A program made the position numbers and the translations under genes. DNA of 64,000 bases from Hysterangium stoloniferum (lineage: Eukaryota; Basidiomycota; Agaricomycetes; Hysterangiales; Hysterangiaceae): positions 372,001 through 436,000 of the forward strand of contig WHVD01000044.1 of NCBI GenBank assembly GCA_015178975.1. Reading direction: 5' to 3'. Shown piece after piece: positions 1 through 10,548 of this stretch (positions are counted from its first letter, which is position 1; each line of letters starts with the position of its first letter). The notes beneath the pieces were generated by a model. It searched no databases, was not told the DNA's origin, and saw only the letters and a program-made list of their open reading frames with translations.

Positions 1-1215
1 AGATTCTTTTAGATTCAGATAGATTCTCTTAGATTCAGATAGATTCTTTTAGATTCAGATAGATTCTTTCAGATTCACATAGATTCAGATAGATTCTGTT
101 AGATTGACATAGATGCAGATAGATTATTTTAGATTCAGGTAGATTCTTGTAGATTCACATAGATTCTTTTAGATTCAGGTAGATTCTTTTAGATTCACAT
201 AGATTCAGATAGATTCTTTTAGATTCTTTTAGATTCAGATAGATTATTTGAGATTCAGGTAGATTCTTGTAGATTCAGGTAGATTCTTTTAGATTCAGGA
301 TAGATTCTTTTAGATTCACATAGATTCTTGTAGATTCAGGGAGATTCTTTTAGATTCAGATAGATTCTTTTAGATTCAGATAGATTCTTTTAGATTCAGA
401 TAGATTCTTTTAGATTCAGATAGATTCTTTTAGATTCAGATAGATTCTTTTAGATTCAGATAGATTCTTTTAGATTCAGATAGATTCTTTTAGATTCAGA
501 TAGATTCTTTTAGATTCAGATAGATTCTTTTAGATTCAGATAGATTCTTTTAGATTCAGATAGATTCTTTTAGATTCAGATAGATTCTTTTAGATTCACA
601 TCGATTCAGATAGATTCAGATAGATCCAAATAGACTCTTTTAGATTCACATAGATTCAGGTAGATTCTTTTAGATTCACATATATTCTTTTAGATTCAGA
701 TAGATTCTTTTAGATTCACATAGATTCTTTTAGATTCAGATAGATTATTTTAGATTCAGGTAGATTCTTGTAGATTCAGATAGATTCTTTTACATTCAGA
801 TAGATTATTTTAGATTCACATAGATTCAGATAGATTCTTTTACATTCAGATAGATTCTTGTAGATTCACATAGATTCTTTTAGATTCACATAGATTCTTT
901 TAGATTCACATAGATTCTTTTAGATTCAGGTAGATTCTTTTAGATTCAGATAGATTCAGATAGATTCAGATAGATTCAGATAGATTCAGATAGATTCAGA
1001 TAGATTCAGATAGATTCACATAGATTCACATAGATTCACATAGATTCACATAGATTCACATAGATTCACATAGATTCAGATAGATTCAGATAGATTCAGA
1101 TAGATTCACATAGATTCACATAGATTCACATAGATTCACATAGATTCACATAGATTCAGATACATAGATTCTCTTAGATTCACATAGACTCTTTTAGATT
1201 CACATAGATTCTTTT
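1..1215 (+). repeat. 10/20-bp AGATTC satellite, left arm
   Basis: Head-to-tail array with strict 10-bp spacing of the hexamer AGATTC. The four bases between hexamers vary (TTTT, AGAT, ACAT, AGGT, TTGT). The commonest higher-order unit is the 20-mer AGATTCTTTTAGATTCAGAT, nearly perfect from about 353 to 595. From about 950 to 1165 the array changes to AGAT/ACAT linkers. No coding potential is visible. The array starts at the window edge, so its true left end is unknown. Confidence 0.95.
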
Positions 1216-1227
1216 ATGGTTTAGGGT

Positions 1228-2584
1228 GAATCTAAAAGAATCTAAAAGAATCTATCTGAATCTCAAACAATCTATCTGAATCTATGTGAATCTAAAAGAA
1301 TCTACCTGAATCTAAAAGAATCTATCTGAATCTCAAAGAATTTATCTGAATCTAAGAGAATCTACCTGAATCTAAAATAATCTATCTGAATCTATGTGAA
1401 TCTGAAAAGAATCTATCTGAATCCAAAAGAATCTATCTGAATCTCTCTGAATCTTTGTGAATCTATGTGAATCTATGTGAATCTATCTGAATCTATGTGA
1501 ATCTAAAAGAATCTATCTGAATCTAAAAGAATCTAAAAGAATCTATGTGAATCTAAAAGAATCTATCTGAATCTAAAAGAATCTATCTGAATCTAAAAGA
1601 ATCTATGTGAAGCTATGTGAAGCTAAAAGAATCTATCTGAACCTAAAAGAATCTATCTGAATCCAAAAGAATCTATCTGAATCTAAAAGAATCTACCTGA
1701 ATCTACAAGAATCTACCTGAATCTAAAATAATCTATCTGAATCTAAAAGAATTTCAAAGAATCTATCTGAATCTATGTGAATCTAAAAGAATCTACCTGA
1801 ATCTAAAAGAATCTATGTGAATCTAAAAGAATCTATCTGAATCTACAAGAATCTACCTGAATCTAAAATAATCTATCTGCATCTAGTCAATCTAAAAGAA
1901 TCTATCTGAATCTAAAAGAATCTATCTGAATCTAAAAGAATCTATCTGAATCTAAAAGAATCTATCTGAATCTAAAAGAATCTATCTGAATCTAAAAGAA
2001 TCTATCTGAATCTAAAAGAATCTATCTGAATCTAAAAGAATCTATCTGAATCTAAAAGAATCTATCTGAATCTAAAAGAATTCATCTGAATCTAAAAGAA
2101 TCTATCTGAATCTAAAAGAATCTATCTGAACCTTAAAGAATCTATCTGAACCTAAAAGAATCTATCTGAATCCAAAAGAATCTATCTGAATCTATGTGAA
2201 TCTATGTGAATCTATGTGAATCTATGTGAATCTATCTGAATCTATGTGAATCTAAAAGAATCTATGTGAATCTAAAAGAATCTATGTGAATCTAAAAGAA
2301 TCTATGTGAATCTAAAAGAATCTATGTGAATCTAAAAGAATCTATCTGAATCCAAAACAATCTATCTGAATCTAAAAGAATCTATCTGAATCTAAAAGAA
2401 TCTATCTGAATCTAAAAGAATCTATCTGAATCTAAAAGAATCTATCTGAATCTAAAAGAATCTATCTGAATCTAAAAGAATCTATCTGAATCTAAAAGAA
2501 TCTATCTGAATCTAAAAGAATCTATCTGAATCTAAAAGAATCTATCTGAATCTAAAAGAATCTACCTGAATCTAAAACAATCCT
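1228..2584 (-). repeat. 10/20-bp AGATTC satellite, inverted right arm
   Basis: This is the same satellite read on the opposite strand (GAATCT every 10 bp), starting about 12 bp after the left arm ends. Pure 20-mer blocks lie at about 1888-2130 and 2345-2570, and an ATGTGA-linker block at about 2190-2340. The array degrades at 2575-2600 into unique AT-rich DNA. With the left arm it forms an inverted repeat of about 2.6 kb with almost no spacer. Confidence 0.95.
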
Positions 2585-3526
2585 CTTAAATATTTGTGAA
2601 TCATGCTCAATCAGGAAAAATCAGTTCAAGGTTTCTCATCTTGAAAAACCTTTAAGAAACTCATGTGAAATTGTTAATTTCTTCAAGATTTCACCAACAC
2701 ATTTTTTGAATTTCCATAGTGTTTGTGGCCAAGGAAAATCCTATTGAAATCTATAATTATTCAATGATTTCCCATATAATTAAATTGTCAATTTCATTAT
2801 GGGTTTTCCCCTTGACAAAACATTAACAAAACATTGTCTTGGCACAAGATTTTCCTGGTAAAAAATTATAGTTTTCACCCCCTTCCCTGAGCAGAAAAAT
2901 TGAGCAGAAATATGTTGTTTTCAATTGATTTCTCTAGGCAAATTATTACAGTTTTCATAGAATTCTGTTGGGTGGAAAAACCTAACAAAACCCAGGGTTT
3001 TTTAAGAATTTCCCCATTTAGAAAATCCACACAAAATAGGCTATTTCCAACAATCTTTCCTTAGAATTTCCTGATCAACATCTTTAGGGTTTTCAGATAC
3101 AATTTTTGTCCTCAGAAAAACCTACTAAAACTCAAGATTTTCGAACAGTTTTTCAGTTCAAAGAATGCTTAGCAAATTTGGCCAAATAGCAAGATTTTTT
3201 GAAGGTTTTGCAACTCCAAAAATCTTGGGGTGCCTCCAGTGTAAGTAGTTTTGTGGGTCAGAGTGGTCAGCAAAAAAACCCTTCTCATAAGTCTCTTGTA
3301 TATAAATATTTGTAGTATTTCCATATTTGGAGATTATGTAATGGTATTGTACTTCCACAATCTAGATATAATAGAGCATATTCACAAATATTTTTGATAT
3401 TTTTGCATTTTTATTCTTTGAGTTACATAGAGTATACATCTGAAGTATAAAACATGAGAAGAGTTTTTTGAGGCACTGTAACTCCATAATGGGGTGGAAG
3501 TGAGATATAATACTTGGTAACAACCA
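2585..3526. other. AT-rich non-coding stretch
   Basis: This stretch is AT-rich with many short A and T runs and no supportable gene. The only ORFs are about 60 codons long and show no recognisable protein. Bases 3475-3530 resemble, in inverted orientation, bases 12020-12080, so a dispersed repeat family touches this interval. Confidence 0.6.
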
Positions 3527-3972
3527 TATATATATATGGGGCAAGCTATTCCTGTAATTAGAATTACTTATTTCCTGTCATGTAACATTTCCTTTGTGAA
3601 AGAATCAGCTCTCCTACCACAATTGCACACTTGTTTGGGTTGAAACCTAGGGAGAATAATATGATATGTATATATACTATATAAATGTCCAAAGAAGAAT
3701 GGATGTTTATACAGTGCAGAATGTAGGGAACAGCAACACTTGTATGCTGCATTAGTGTAGGTCTGGCCTTTCCCTACATTCTGTCCTGTATAGGCATCCA
3801 TTCTTGTTTATACTGTTATATATAATATCTAATATTATTCTCCCTGAGTTTCAAACCAAAAAAGTATGTAATTGTGGCAGGGGAGCTGATTCTGTCACAG
3901 AGGTCCAAATGTTAAATAACAGGAAATAAGAAATTCTGAGTATAGGAATAACTTGCCCCATATATATATATA
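3527..3972. mobile_element. Foldback (MITE-like) element
   Basis: The two halves are imperfect inverted copies. The left edge reads ATATATGGGGCAAGCTATTC and the right edge is its near reverse complement (GGAATAACTTGCCCCATATAT). Inner blocks also pair: the sequence around 3570-3660 with 3835-3925, and 3690-3730 with 3770-3805. Both ends abut (TA)n, so a TA target duplication cannot be told from the flank. There is no transposase, so this would be a non-autonomous element if mobile. Confidence 0.7.
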
Positions 3973-4114
3973 CTGTATATGGTGTATGTATTGACATGAA
4001 TTGAATTTCCTTTGATAAAGTCAAATAATAATTGTAATATATTCTACCTAAACTGAATAGAGAAGCCTTGTTCAATGAAGTATACATAGATTTGCCCTGT
4101 CAATGAAGTAAGAG
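3973..4114. other. Unique flank between foldback element and LTR element
   Basis: A short AT-rich spacer that ends in the AGAG target-site copy at 4111-4114, immediately before the LTR. No gene is visible. Confidence 0.5.
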
Positions 4115-4588
4115 TGTGAAGAGTGGTAGAAGTTCAGACCGTTCTATATACGAAGAAATGAGTAGAAGAGGAGGATATTGACCTATTCGGTGCAATATAA
4201 GAGAAAGTGAGAGAAGGAACACGAGATGACGAAGGAGTCAACGAGTGCGATGGTTCGAGTGGAGGCCTTGACTATTACAGTTCGAGGCCAGAAGTGTTTA
4301 GTAGTTCAGATATTGCTACTTATGTAGTAGCTGACACGTTACCCTGATCACCGCTCGTAGTAGACCTAGTTTGTGTCTTACGAGTGGTGGTTCTTGGGTT
4401 AAAGTGTGTCTGAGTTCTAATTGGTGCTGAGTGCACCCACAAGTATACACAATGCTTCGAACTAATGAAATATGCGATATTCGAAGAATATGAAAGATAG
4501 TAAAATATGAATAGAATATGTAAAATATAAATGAAATAAAAGGAGTGTTTTACCACAATGAAACTGTGGTAAAAGCATACTCCTCACA
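4115..4588 (-). repeat. 3' LTR (474 bp)
   Basis: Downstream LTR copy of the minus-strand element. Its left edge in plus coordinates is preceded by AGAG, which is repeated after the other LTR. The inner edge is preceded on the minus strand by a polypurine-like G-run. Confidence 0.9.
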
Positions 4589-4600
4589 GTGCCCCCCAGT
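4589..4600 (-). other. Polypurine tract candidate
   Basis: The minus-strand reading ACTGGGGGGCAC lies directly against the 3' LTR, where plus-strand DNA priming is expected. It is short but correctly placed. Confidence 0.55.
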
Positions 4601-5277
4601 TCGAAGGGATGTGCTATACGAAGTTCTGGAAGGCTTCAGGGATGCCCCCCAGGTGTCTTGTGTGGAGCCCCCCAAACTGCAAGGTGCCAAGACCCCAGTA
4701 TTCGAAGAGAGGTTGGTGGGTTTATGGGCAGTAAGGAAAGATGTCGATGTGGAAAAAGGGAGGGAAGTGTTGGGATTTATTAGGATATGTTGCAAGCCGT
4801 TGAGCTTGATGGTCTCATACTGTACAGTAGCTTAGTCATCGGATGTATTTCGTTAAAAGGGTTTTGTCACCCCTTCACCCACATGGAAACCTGCCGCATA
4901 TTCTTACAGGAAGGGAAGGGGAAAAAAAATAGATCCATTCTTTTCCTTCGGTCCCTAGTCGAGCACTCCTTCAGTCCTCAAACAGCAAATGGACTACTTG
5001 ATAGCCTTCTAGACACTGCCACATTGTCTCCTTCCAGGACACGAGGCATTCCTCATAGTAGATGTCCTGTAGGCGGACAGACTGTCATGTAACTCGTTGG
5101 GCAGTGCATCTTGGGGTTAGGAGGGTAAGCTATCATTTGAGTCCATCGGAATCTCCTCCTCCTTAAATGAGTACTGGAGGAGGTTTATGATGCTTTGCTG
5201 TGGCAAGATAGTGTAAGACTCAGGATTAGGATCTTTCCATGCTGCTAGTCTATGGGACCTAGCAGCATGCCAGGATA

Positions 5278-5342
5278 TATACCCTATACCCCCTATACCG
5301 CCCCCCACTTTGCGATATTGTGATTCCACCACGATCTCGCAA
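5278..5342 (-). repeat. Internal duplicate of gag 3' segment
   Basis: About 65 bp here match 8606-8662 in the same orientation: CCTATACCCCCTATAC, then GCCCCCC, then TTGCGAYATTGT and ATCTCGCAA. On the minus strand both encode a similar peptide (LRD..G.T.SQ.GG). The two copies bracket the minisatellite-filled interior of the LTR element. Confidence 0.75.
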
Positions 5343-5689
5343 ATTAACCATCATTGTGCACCAGTCTGTGTTCCCAAAAGGTCTAGCCCATGGCAGGTCT
5401 AGAAAGTGTCCAGAAATGCTGCGAGTAGGTGGGCAAGTCCGGAGGAAAAAGAAAAAATGACAAAATCGACTGAGTTCAGTACGATTGTAATAATGAACCC
5501 GAATACGGTACTTGAGTTGGGTGTGTACGCATTCCTCACTCCAAAATCCCAACACTGGCACATAACCGCTTTTCCTGCCCCCGTCGCAGCCAAATTTGAC
5601 ATCACAAGTCATGTCTATCGAAAATGTGTGTCGTCGCTATGCCTAACGAAAGCACACGAACTGAAATCGAAAGTGAAAGGGGTGAAGGG

Positions 5690-6215
5690 GAAAGAGTCCC
5701 TGTCTGTTGGCGAGACGTTGTCAGGGTATGGTGTTGCATGGCCAGTGAGCTTAGAGTGTACCACCGTCGTTGTCACATCGTCACGGATGTCGCACACCTT
5801 CCTGACACTCGTACTACGATGTCAACCTGGACCGCCGCCACGCCTCGTTGGAAGGCGTGCGCTGCACTGAACCCAAACCCGAACTTGTCGAACAATGCTG
5901 CATATAATGGATGGGTAACCGGGCATTCGTGACGAGTTCCATGTACCCAGGAGGGGAAAGAGCCCGTGTCCATTGGCGAAATACTGTCAGGGCACGGTGT
6001 TGCGTGGCCAGAGGACTACAGGTGCGTCGATGGGTGTGAGAAGGATGCTCGTGAATTTGACCATGAGAGATGAGCACATCAACGCAACTCGCAAATTCGA
6101 CCACAAATGACAAGCGTGTTGGTGTGGCTCATGAACTCCATTAGAAGTCAGCATCTGTCGGTGAGGTCATTGAGGCATGGTGTTATGCAGCCCGTGAGCT
6201 ACGAGCGCATCAATG
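5690..6215. repeat. Diverged tandem copies of about 200-260 bp
   Basis: Three related segments begin near 5690, 5948 and 6150. They share a run resembling GTCAGGGYAYGGTGTTGC followed by TGGCCAGTGAG. They are imperfect and lie upstream, in plus coordinates, of the short-period GC-rich arrays. No protein is recognisable. Confidence 0.55.
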
Positions 6216-6249
6216 TAGTATATCTTCAAGCTGTGCCCCCACACCGTAT

Positions 6250-6715
6250 TTGCGCACCCGTGTAGCACAAGTTGCGCCCTCATGTAGCCCAGTCACATGG
6301 TCGTACCGTTGTGCAGTCGCACCATCACGCAGTTGCGCCGTCGCGCTGTAGCACAGTCGCGCAGTTGTGCCGTCGCACACCCGTGCATCGCGGTCGTGCC
6401 GTTGCACCCTCGTACAGCGCGATCGCGCAGTCGCACCGTCGTGCAGTCGCACCATCGCGCTGTAGCACAGTCACGCAGTCACGCCGTCGCGCACCCGTGC
6501 AGCGTGGTCGTGTGGTCGCACCCTCGTACAGCGTGATTGCACCCTCGTACAGCATGATCGCACCCTTGTACAGCGTGATCGTGCAGTCACACCATCGTGC
6601 AGTTGCACCGTCACGCTGTAGCACAGTCACGCAGTCGCGCCATCGCGCACCCGTGCAACGCGGTTGTGCGGTCGCGCACTCGTACAGCGCGATCGCGTAG
6701 TCACACTGTCGTGCA
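6250..6715. repeat. Degenerate GC-rich minisatellite
   Basis: Irregular tandem variants of CAGTCGCACCGTCGTG and CGCACCCTCGTACAGCG. This looks like an older, diverged version of the pure 16-bp array next to it. Long open frames on both strands come only from the repeat lacking stop codons. Confidence 0.8.
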
Positions 6716-7228
6716 GTCGCACGGTCGCACTGTCGCACGGTCGCACTGTCGCACTGTCGCACGGTCGCACTGTCGCACGGTCGCACTGTCGCACTGTCGC
6801 ACGGTCGCACTGTCGCACGGTCGCACTGTCGCACGGTCGCACTGTCGCACGGTCGCACTGTCGCACGGTCGCACTGTCGCACGGTCGCACTGTCGCACGG
6901 TCGCACTGTCGCACGGTCGCACTGTCGCACGGTCGCACTGTCGCACGGTCGCACTGTCGCACGGTCGCACTGTCGCACGGTCGCACTGTCGCACGGTCGC
7001 ACTGTCGCACGGTCGCACTGTCGCACGGTCGCACTGTCGCACGGTCGCACTGTCGCACGGTCGCACTGTCGCACGGTCGCACTGTCGCACGGTCGCACTG
7101 TCGCACGGTCGCACTGTCGCACGGTCGCACTGTCGCACGGTCGCACTGTCGCACGGTCGCACTGTCGCACGGTCGCACTGTCGCACGGTCGCACTGTCGC
7201 ACGGTCGCACTGTCGCACGGTCGCACTC
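6716..7228. repeat. Pure 16-bp minisatellite GTCGCACGGTCGCACT
   Basis: About 32 copies of a 16-bp unit made of two 8-bp halves (GTCGCACG and GTCGCACT). It is nearly perfect across 500 bp, with an irregular start where the two halves alternate unevenly. The unit contains no stop codon in any of six frames. That produces overlapping apparent proteins of 169-372 residues on both strands, which I do not regard as genes. Confidence 0.95.
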
Positions 7229-7739
7229 CCATGCAGCGCGATCGTGCGGTCGTGAACTCTTGCAGCGCAGTCACGCAATCGCACCATCATACCCCGTCCC
7301 TCTATTTTTTGACATTCCTTTGAAACAACCTCTGCTAGACCAGATTCCCCGGACGTCTCCCTGACCAAGATAAGTTCCGTCGATGCCATTTCCCGCAAGT
7401 CAACAATGTCGTGGGACAGTAGTAGTGTCGATGCTGATGACAAGGAGTGGGGAAGAGTACGAGACCGAGGTCAGGACCAAGACCGACGTCGAGACAAGTC
7501 AGAAAGGAAAAGCTTTGACTATTTCAGTACAAAGCTTTAACAGAGGGGAAGGCTAAGAGTAGAAGACGGTGTGAAGGCTTCGTTGTGAGGTGACATGGCC
7601 ATGCATCCACGTGTGTCCACAAGTTTTGGAGGTCAGCTCCTTTACTCTGTTGTACTCGACTGTCAACCTCACCCCATCTCCTCATCGTTTGGAAGGACAG
7701 GATAAGGTAAGTCCACTTCTCTGGCATCGTCTTGCTCAG

Positions 7740-8490
7740 TGATGCCATCCACCAACTGACTTGTACACCTGCACAGCGCACCCTTGAACCTGTACAGCAC
7801 ACCCTCAAACCACGCCCATGTACCATACGCCCATACCCACACTGCGCACCTGTGCAGCGCCGTTGTGTGTACTCGTGCAGCGCGGTCGCACCATCGTGCA
7901 GTCGCACAGTCGCGCACTTGTGCGACGCGGTTGTGCGCACTTATGCAGTGCGGTTGCGCACACTTGTGCACCCGTGCGGCACACCCACATCCATGAGCCG
8001 TGCGTGCGCACCTCATCCATGCGCCGTGCGCGCGCACCACATCCACACGCATCCACACGCCGTGCACACACCACGTCCACGCGCCACCACACGCCGCGCG
8101 CACGCACCACCTCCATGCGTTGTGCACACGCACCACCTCCACGCGTTGTGCGCACGCACCACCTCCACGCATTGTGCGCACACATCACTTCCACGTGTTG
8201 TGCGCACGCACCACCTCCACGTGCCTCCACACACGTGCACCACGTCCATGCCCCGCGCACGCGCACCACATCTACGCTGCATGCGCACACACCACGTCCA
8301 CGCCCCACACACATGCACCACCTCCATGCCCCGCGTGCGCACATTCACCATATCCACGCGCCGCGCACGCACACCAACTCCACGTGCCGTGCACACGCAT
8401 GCCCCGCGCAACGTGTTGGCACGCTCGCGCAGCGTACTTGCATACCCGAGCGACGTGTTGACGCGCTCGCGCAGTGTGCTTGTGCACCTG
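7740..8490. repeat. CACC/CACG-rich minisatellite
   Basis: Irregular tandem units of about 25-30 bp around CGCACGCACCACCTCCACGC, flanked by CGCGCAGTGTG-type units to about 8490. All frames read as His/Thr/Arg/Ala-rich low complexity. It abuts the 3' end of the gag-like ORF and may be expanding into it. Confidence 0.85.
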
Positions 8491-8503
8491 TGCAGCTACA
8501 TGC

Positions 8504-9916
8504 TTACACACTGCACCAGCTCTCGACCATTTCATTGGCGAGACTGGTGATATAGTTGTTTGCATGCTCTTGCTGGCTGTAGGTGACGATCCATGTGCCT
8601 TCTCCTATACCCCCTATACTGCCCCCCTGTTGCGACATTGTTGTTCCAGAACAATCTCGCAACATCACGATGGTCCTCCATACGACATAAATTTTAAGGG
8701 AGCGTCCTGGGTCAAATGGAAAAGTATCTGTCCTCGGCTTGGTCTGTTGAGGGGTATCCAGTGCGGTGTGTCCGTGGTCGCCTTCCATTTTCAGAAACTC
8801 CATCAGTGCCCCCCGTTCTGGAACTAGGGGTTTATGTCGACAAATTCCCAGTGGTATCTCCATGGGAAAGCTTTGGTTGAATCCTGCAAGATAGGATGGC
8901 TTTACCGTTGGTGAGTTCTGTCCCATGCCTTTTATATCCTTAAAACCATCATCTGATTTCTGCTCCCCAGCTCCCAGGCCTCTATCACAATTCCAATCGT
9001 TTGAGTTATTGGACGACTTGTTGGAAGGTCCACTCGGGGAAGTAAATGGGATAGGATGGATAGATGATAGATGGTGAGATTCGTCAGGACACTGCGAATC
9101 TCGACCTGAGAATGATGGGGAACTGGAGATGACTTTGACTGTGATCTTTTCCATAGACACATTCGAGGAAGACAACTGTCCCTTTTTGTCAGTCGATCTG
9201 GCATGGATCCCAGGACATTCTTCATGAAAGCGGCTAGAGCTGGAGGATGAAGATGTTTGTTCTGGCTCATCAAATCCACTGAGCAATTCCACCATCATCT
9301 TGTTACATCTCTCCAGGTTATGCATCAATTTCAACCTGAGAGTAAAGTAGGCGAAACACACATTCGAGGGTTTACCGCATATAGATTCCTTCAACATTTG
9401 AATGTATCTGAATTCTGTATCGACCCTTGGCACGATGTGGTCCCCTCCAAGTAACACGTGCATAATCTGTAGCAGATCATCATGCACACAAAGTAAATCA
9501 GTGAGCATGGTGAACAGTTCCATCTTGATGCCTGCTATTCCCTTTTCTCGAAAGAATATAACCTCGTTCGACCAATTTGGGATCAACTTTGTCACCTTAT
9601 CGAGAGTTCCAGGCCAAGTGAATAAGTCCTGTGCCGATATAATGCCATGGTACCTTCCCAGCCAGATGGCTATCCTCGTAGGCATGGATGGGTACTTTGT
9701 CTTGTAATCCTTTGTGGCAATGACAACCTTATCCCTCGAAACTCGAGAAGCGTAATAGGAGCTCCACTTCACATTGACAGGCTCCGAATAAAGTAGTTGG
9801 CCATGATGCTCGAGCATAACTTGTCTCGGCGGGAAGACCAGGGTATCCTTTATGAAGATGCGAGCATTTTGCCTTTCCAAGGGACTCGACTGCTCGAAGT
9901 TCGAGTTACCTTCCAT
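8504..9916 (-). CDS. Gag-like protein of the LTR element
   Basis: A single uninterrupted 470-codon ORF that starts about 140 bp after the primer-binding site, where Gag normally begins. I do not recognise a named domain. The N-terminal half (about residues 1-210) looks globular and contains a Trp- and Leu-rich region. A serine run follows at about residue 220, and the rest is polar and low complexity. No CCHC zinc knuckle is visible. Its last part contains LRDCSGTTMSQQGG, a segment duplicated at about 5280-5340. The assignment to Gag rests on position inside a bounded LTR element, not on sequence similarity. Confidence 0.6.
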   Translation of the reverse strand: MEGNSNFEQSSPLERQNARIFIKDTLVFPPRQVMLEHHGQLLYSEPVNVKWSSYYASRVSRDKVVIATKDYKTKYPSMPTRIAIWLGRYHGIISAQDLFTWPGTLDKVTKLIPNWSNEVIFFREKGIAGIKMELFTMLTDLLCVHDDLLQIMHVLLGGDHIVPRVDTEFRYIQMLKESICGKPSNVCFAYFTLRLKLMHNLERCNKMMVELLSGFDEPEQTSSSSSSSRFHEECPGIHARSTDKKGQLSSSNVSMEKITVKVISSSPSFSGRDSQCPDESHHLSSIHPIPFTSPSGPSNKSSNNSNDWNCDRGLGAGEQKSDDGFKDIKGMGQNSPTVKPSYLAGFNQSFPMEIPLGICRHKPLVPERGALMEFLKMEGDHGHTALDTPQQTKPRTDTFPFDPGRSLKIYVVWRTIVMLRDCSGTTMSQQGGSIGGIGEGTWIVTYSQQEHANNYITSLANEMVESWCSV

Positions 9917-10055
9917 TTGACCAGATTCGCAACGCTCAGCGTGCGAGAAGTTCCAAACAGCGTTTTGCGAAGTTGCGAATGTTGAGACCTCGCAGCTGTG
10001 TAGTTAGAATTTCGTATTGAATATAAAAAGAGGTTTTCTTCGTAGGGAAAGTACG

Positions 10056-10073
10056 GTCCGGCCCGGATCACCA
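10056..10073 (-). other. tRNA primer-binding site
   Basis: Read on the minus strand this is TGGTGATCCGGGCCGGAC, starting one base after the LTR ends. TGG complements the CCA tail of a tRNA, as in most LTR elements. It fixes the minus orientation. The tRNA used was not determined. Confidence 0.75.
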
Positions 10074-10074
10074 C

Positions 10075-10548
10075 TGTGAAGAGTGGTAGAAGTTCAGACC
10101 GTTCTATATACGAAGAAATGAGTAGAAGAGGAGGATATTGACCTATTCAGTGCAATATAAGAGAAAGTGAGAGAAGGAGCACGAGATGACGAAGGAGTCA
10201 ACGAGTGCGATGGTTCGAGTGGAGGCCTCGACTATTACAGTTCGAGGCCAGAAGTATTTAGTAGTTCAGATATTGCTACTTATGTAGTAGCTGACACGTT
10301 ACCCTGATCACCACTCGTAGTAGACCTAGTTTGTGTCTTACGAGTGGTGGTTCTTGGGTTAAAGTGTGTCTGAGTTCTAATTGGTGCTAAGTGCACCCAC
10401 AAGTATACACAATGCTTCGAACTAATGAAATATGCGATATTCGAAGAATATGAAAGATAGTAAAATATGAATAGAATATGTAAAATATAAATGAAATAAA
10501 AGGAGTGTTTTACCACAATGAAACTGTGGTAAAAGCATACTCCTCACA
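10075..10548 (-). repeat. 5' LTR (474 bp)
   Basis: On the minus strand it begins TGTGAGGAGTATGC and ends CTTCACA, followed one base later by the primer-binding site. It matches the partner LTR along its full length with a handful of substitutions, for example at the bases equivalent to 4177 and 4198. Confidence 0.9.

Larger units (their letters stand above)
4115..10548 (-). mobile_element. Non-autonomous LTR retrotransposon (gag only)
   Basis: Two 474-bp direct repeats, each TG...CA, bound this 6.4-kb element and are flanked by an AGAG duplication (4111-4114 and 10549-10552). I count about six differences between the LTRs, so the insertion is fairly recent. Orientation is minus: a primer-binding site lies one base inside the right LTR and a G-run lies next to the left LTR. 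One gag-like ORF follows the primer site. No protease, reverse transcriptase, RNase H or integrase motif is visible in the remaining 4 kb, which is mostly tandem repeats. It therefore resembles a large retrotransposon derivative (LARD) that would depend on proteins supplied in trans. Confidence 0.85.

Noticed and set aside
1..2584. CRISPR-like regular spacing
   Set aside because: Units are 10-20 bp with four-base linkers drawn from a small set and no unique spacers. It is a eukaryotic satellite.
6325..7443. 372-residue minus-strand ORF and its counterparts on the other strand
   Set aside because: Almost entirely the 16-bp repeat translated in whichever frame; the repeat has no stop codons. 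Only the about 50 N-terminal residues are non-repeat, with no recognisable domain.
7732..8565. Several 130-270-residue His/Arg/Thr-rich ORFs
   Set aside because: They overlap each other in four frames over a CACC minisatellite, so they reflect composition rather than genes.
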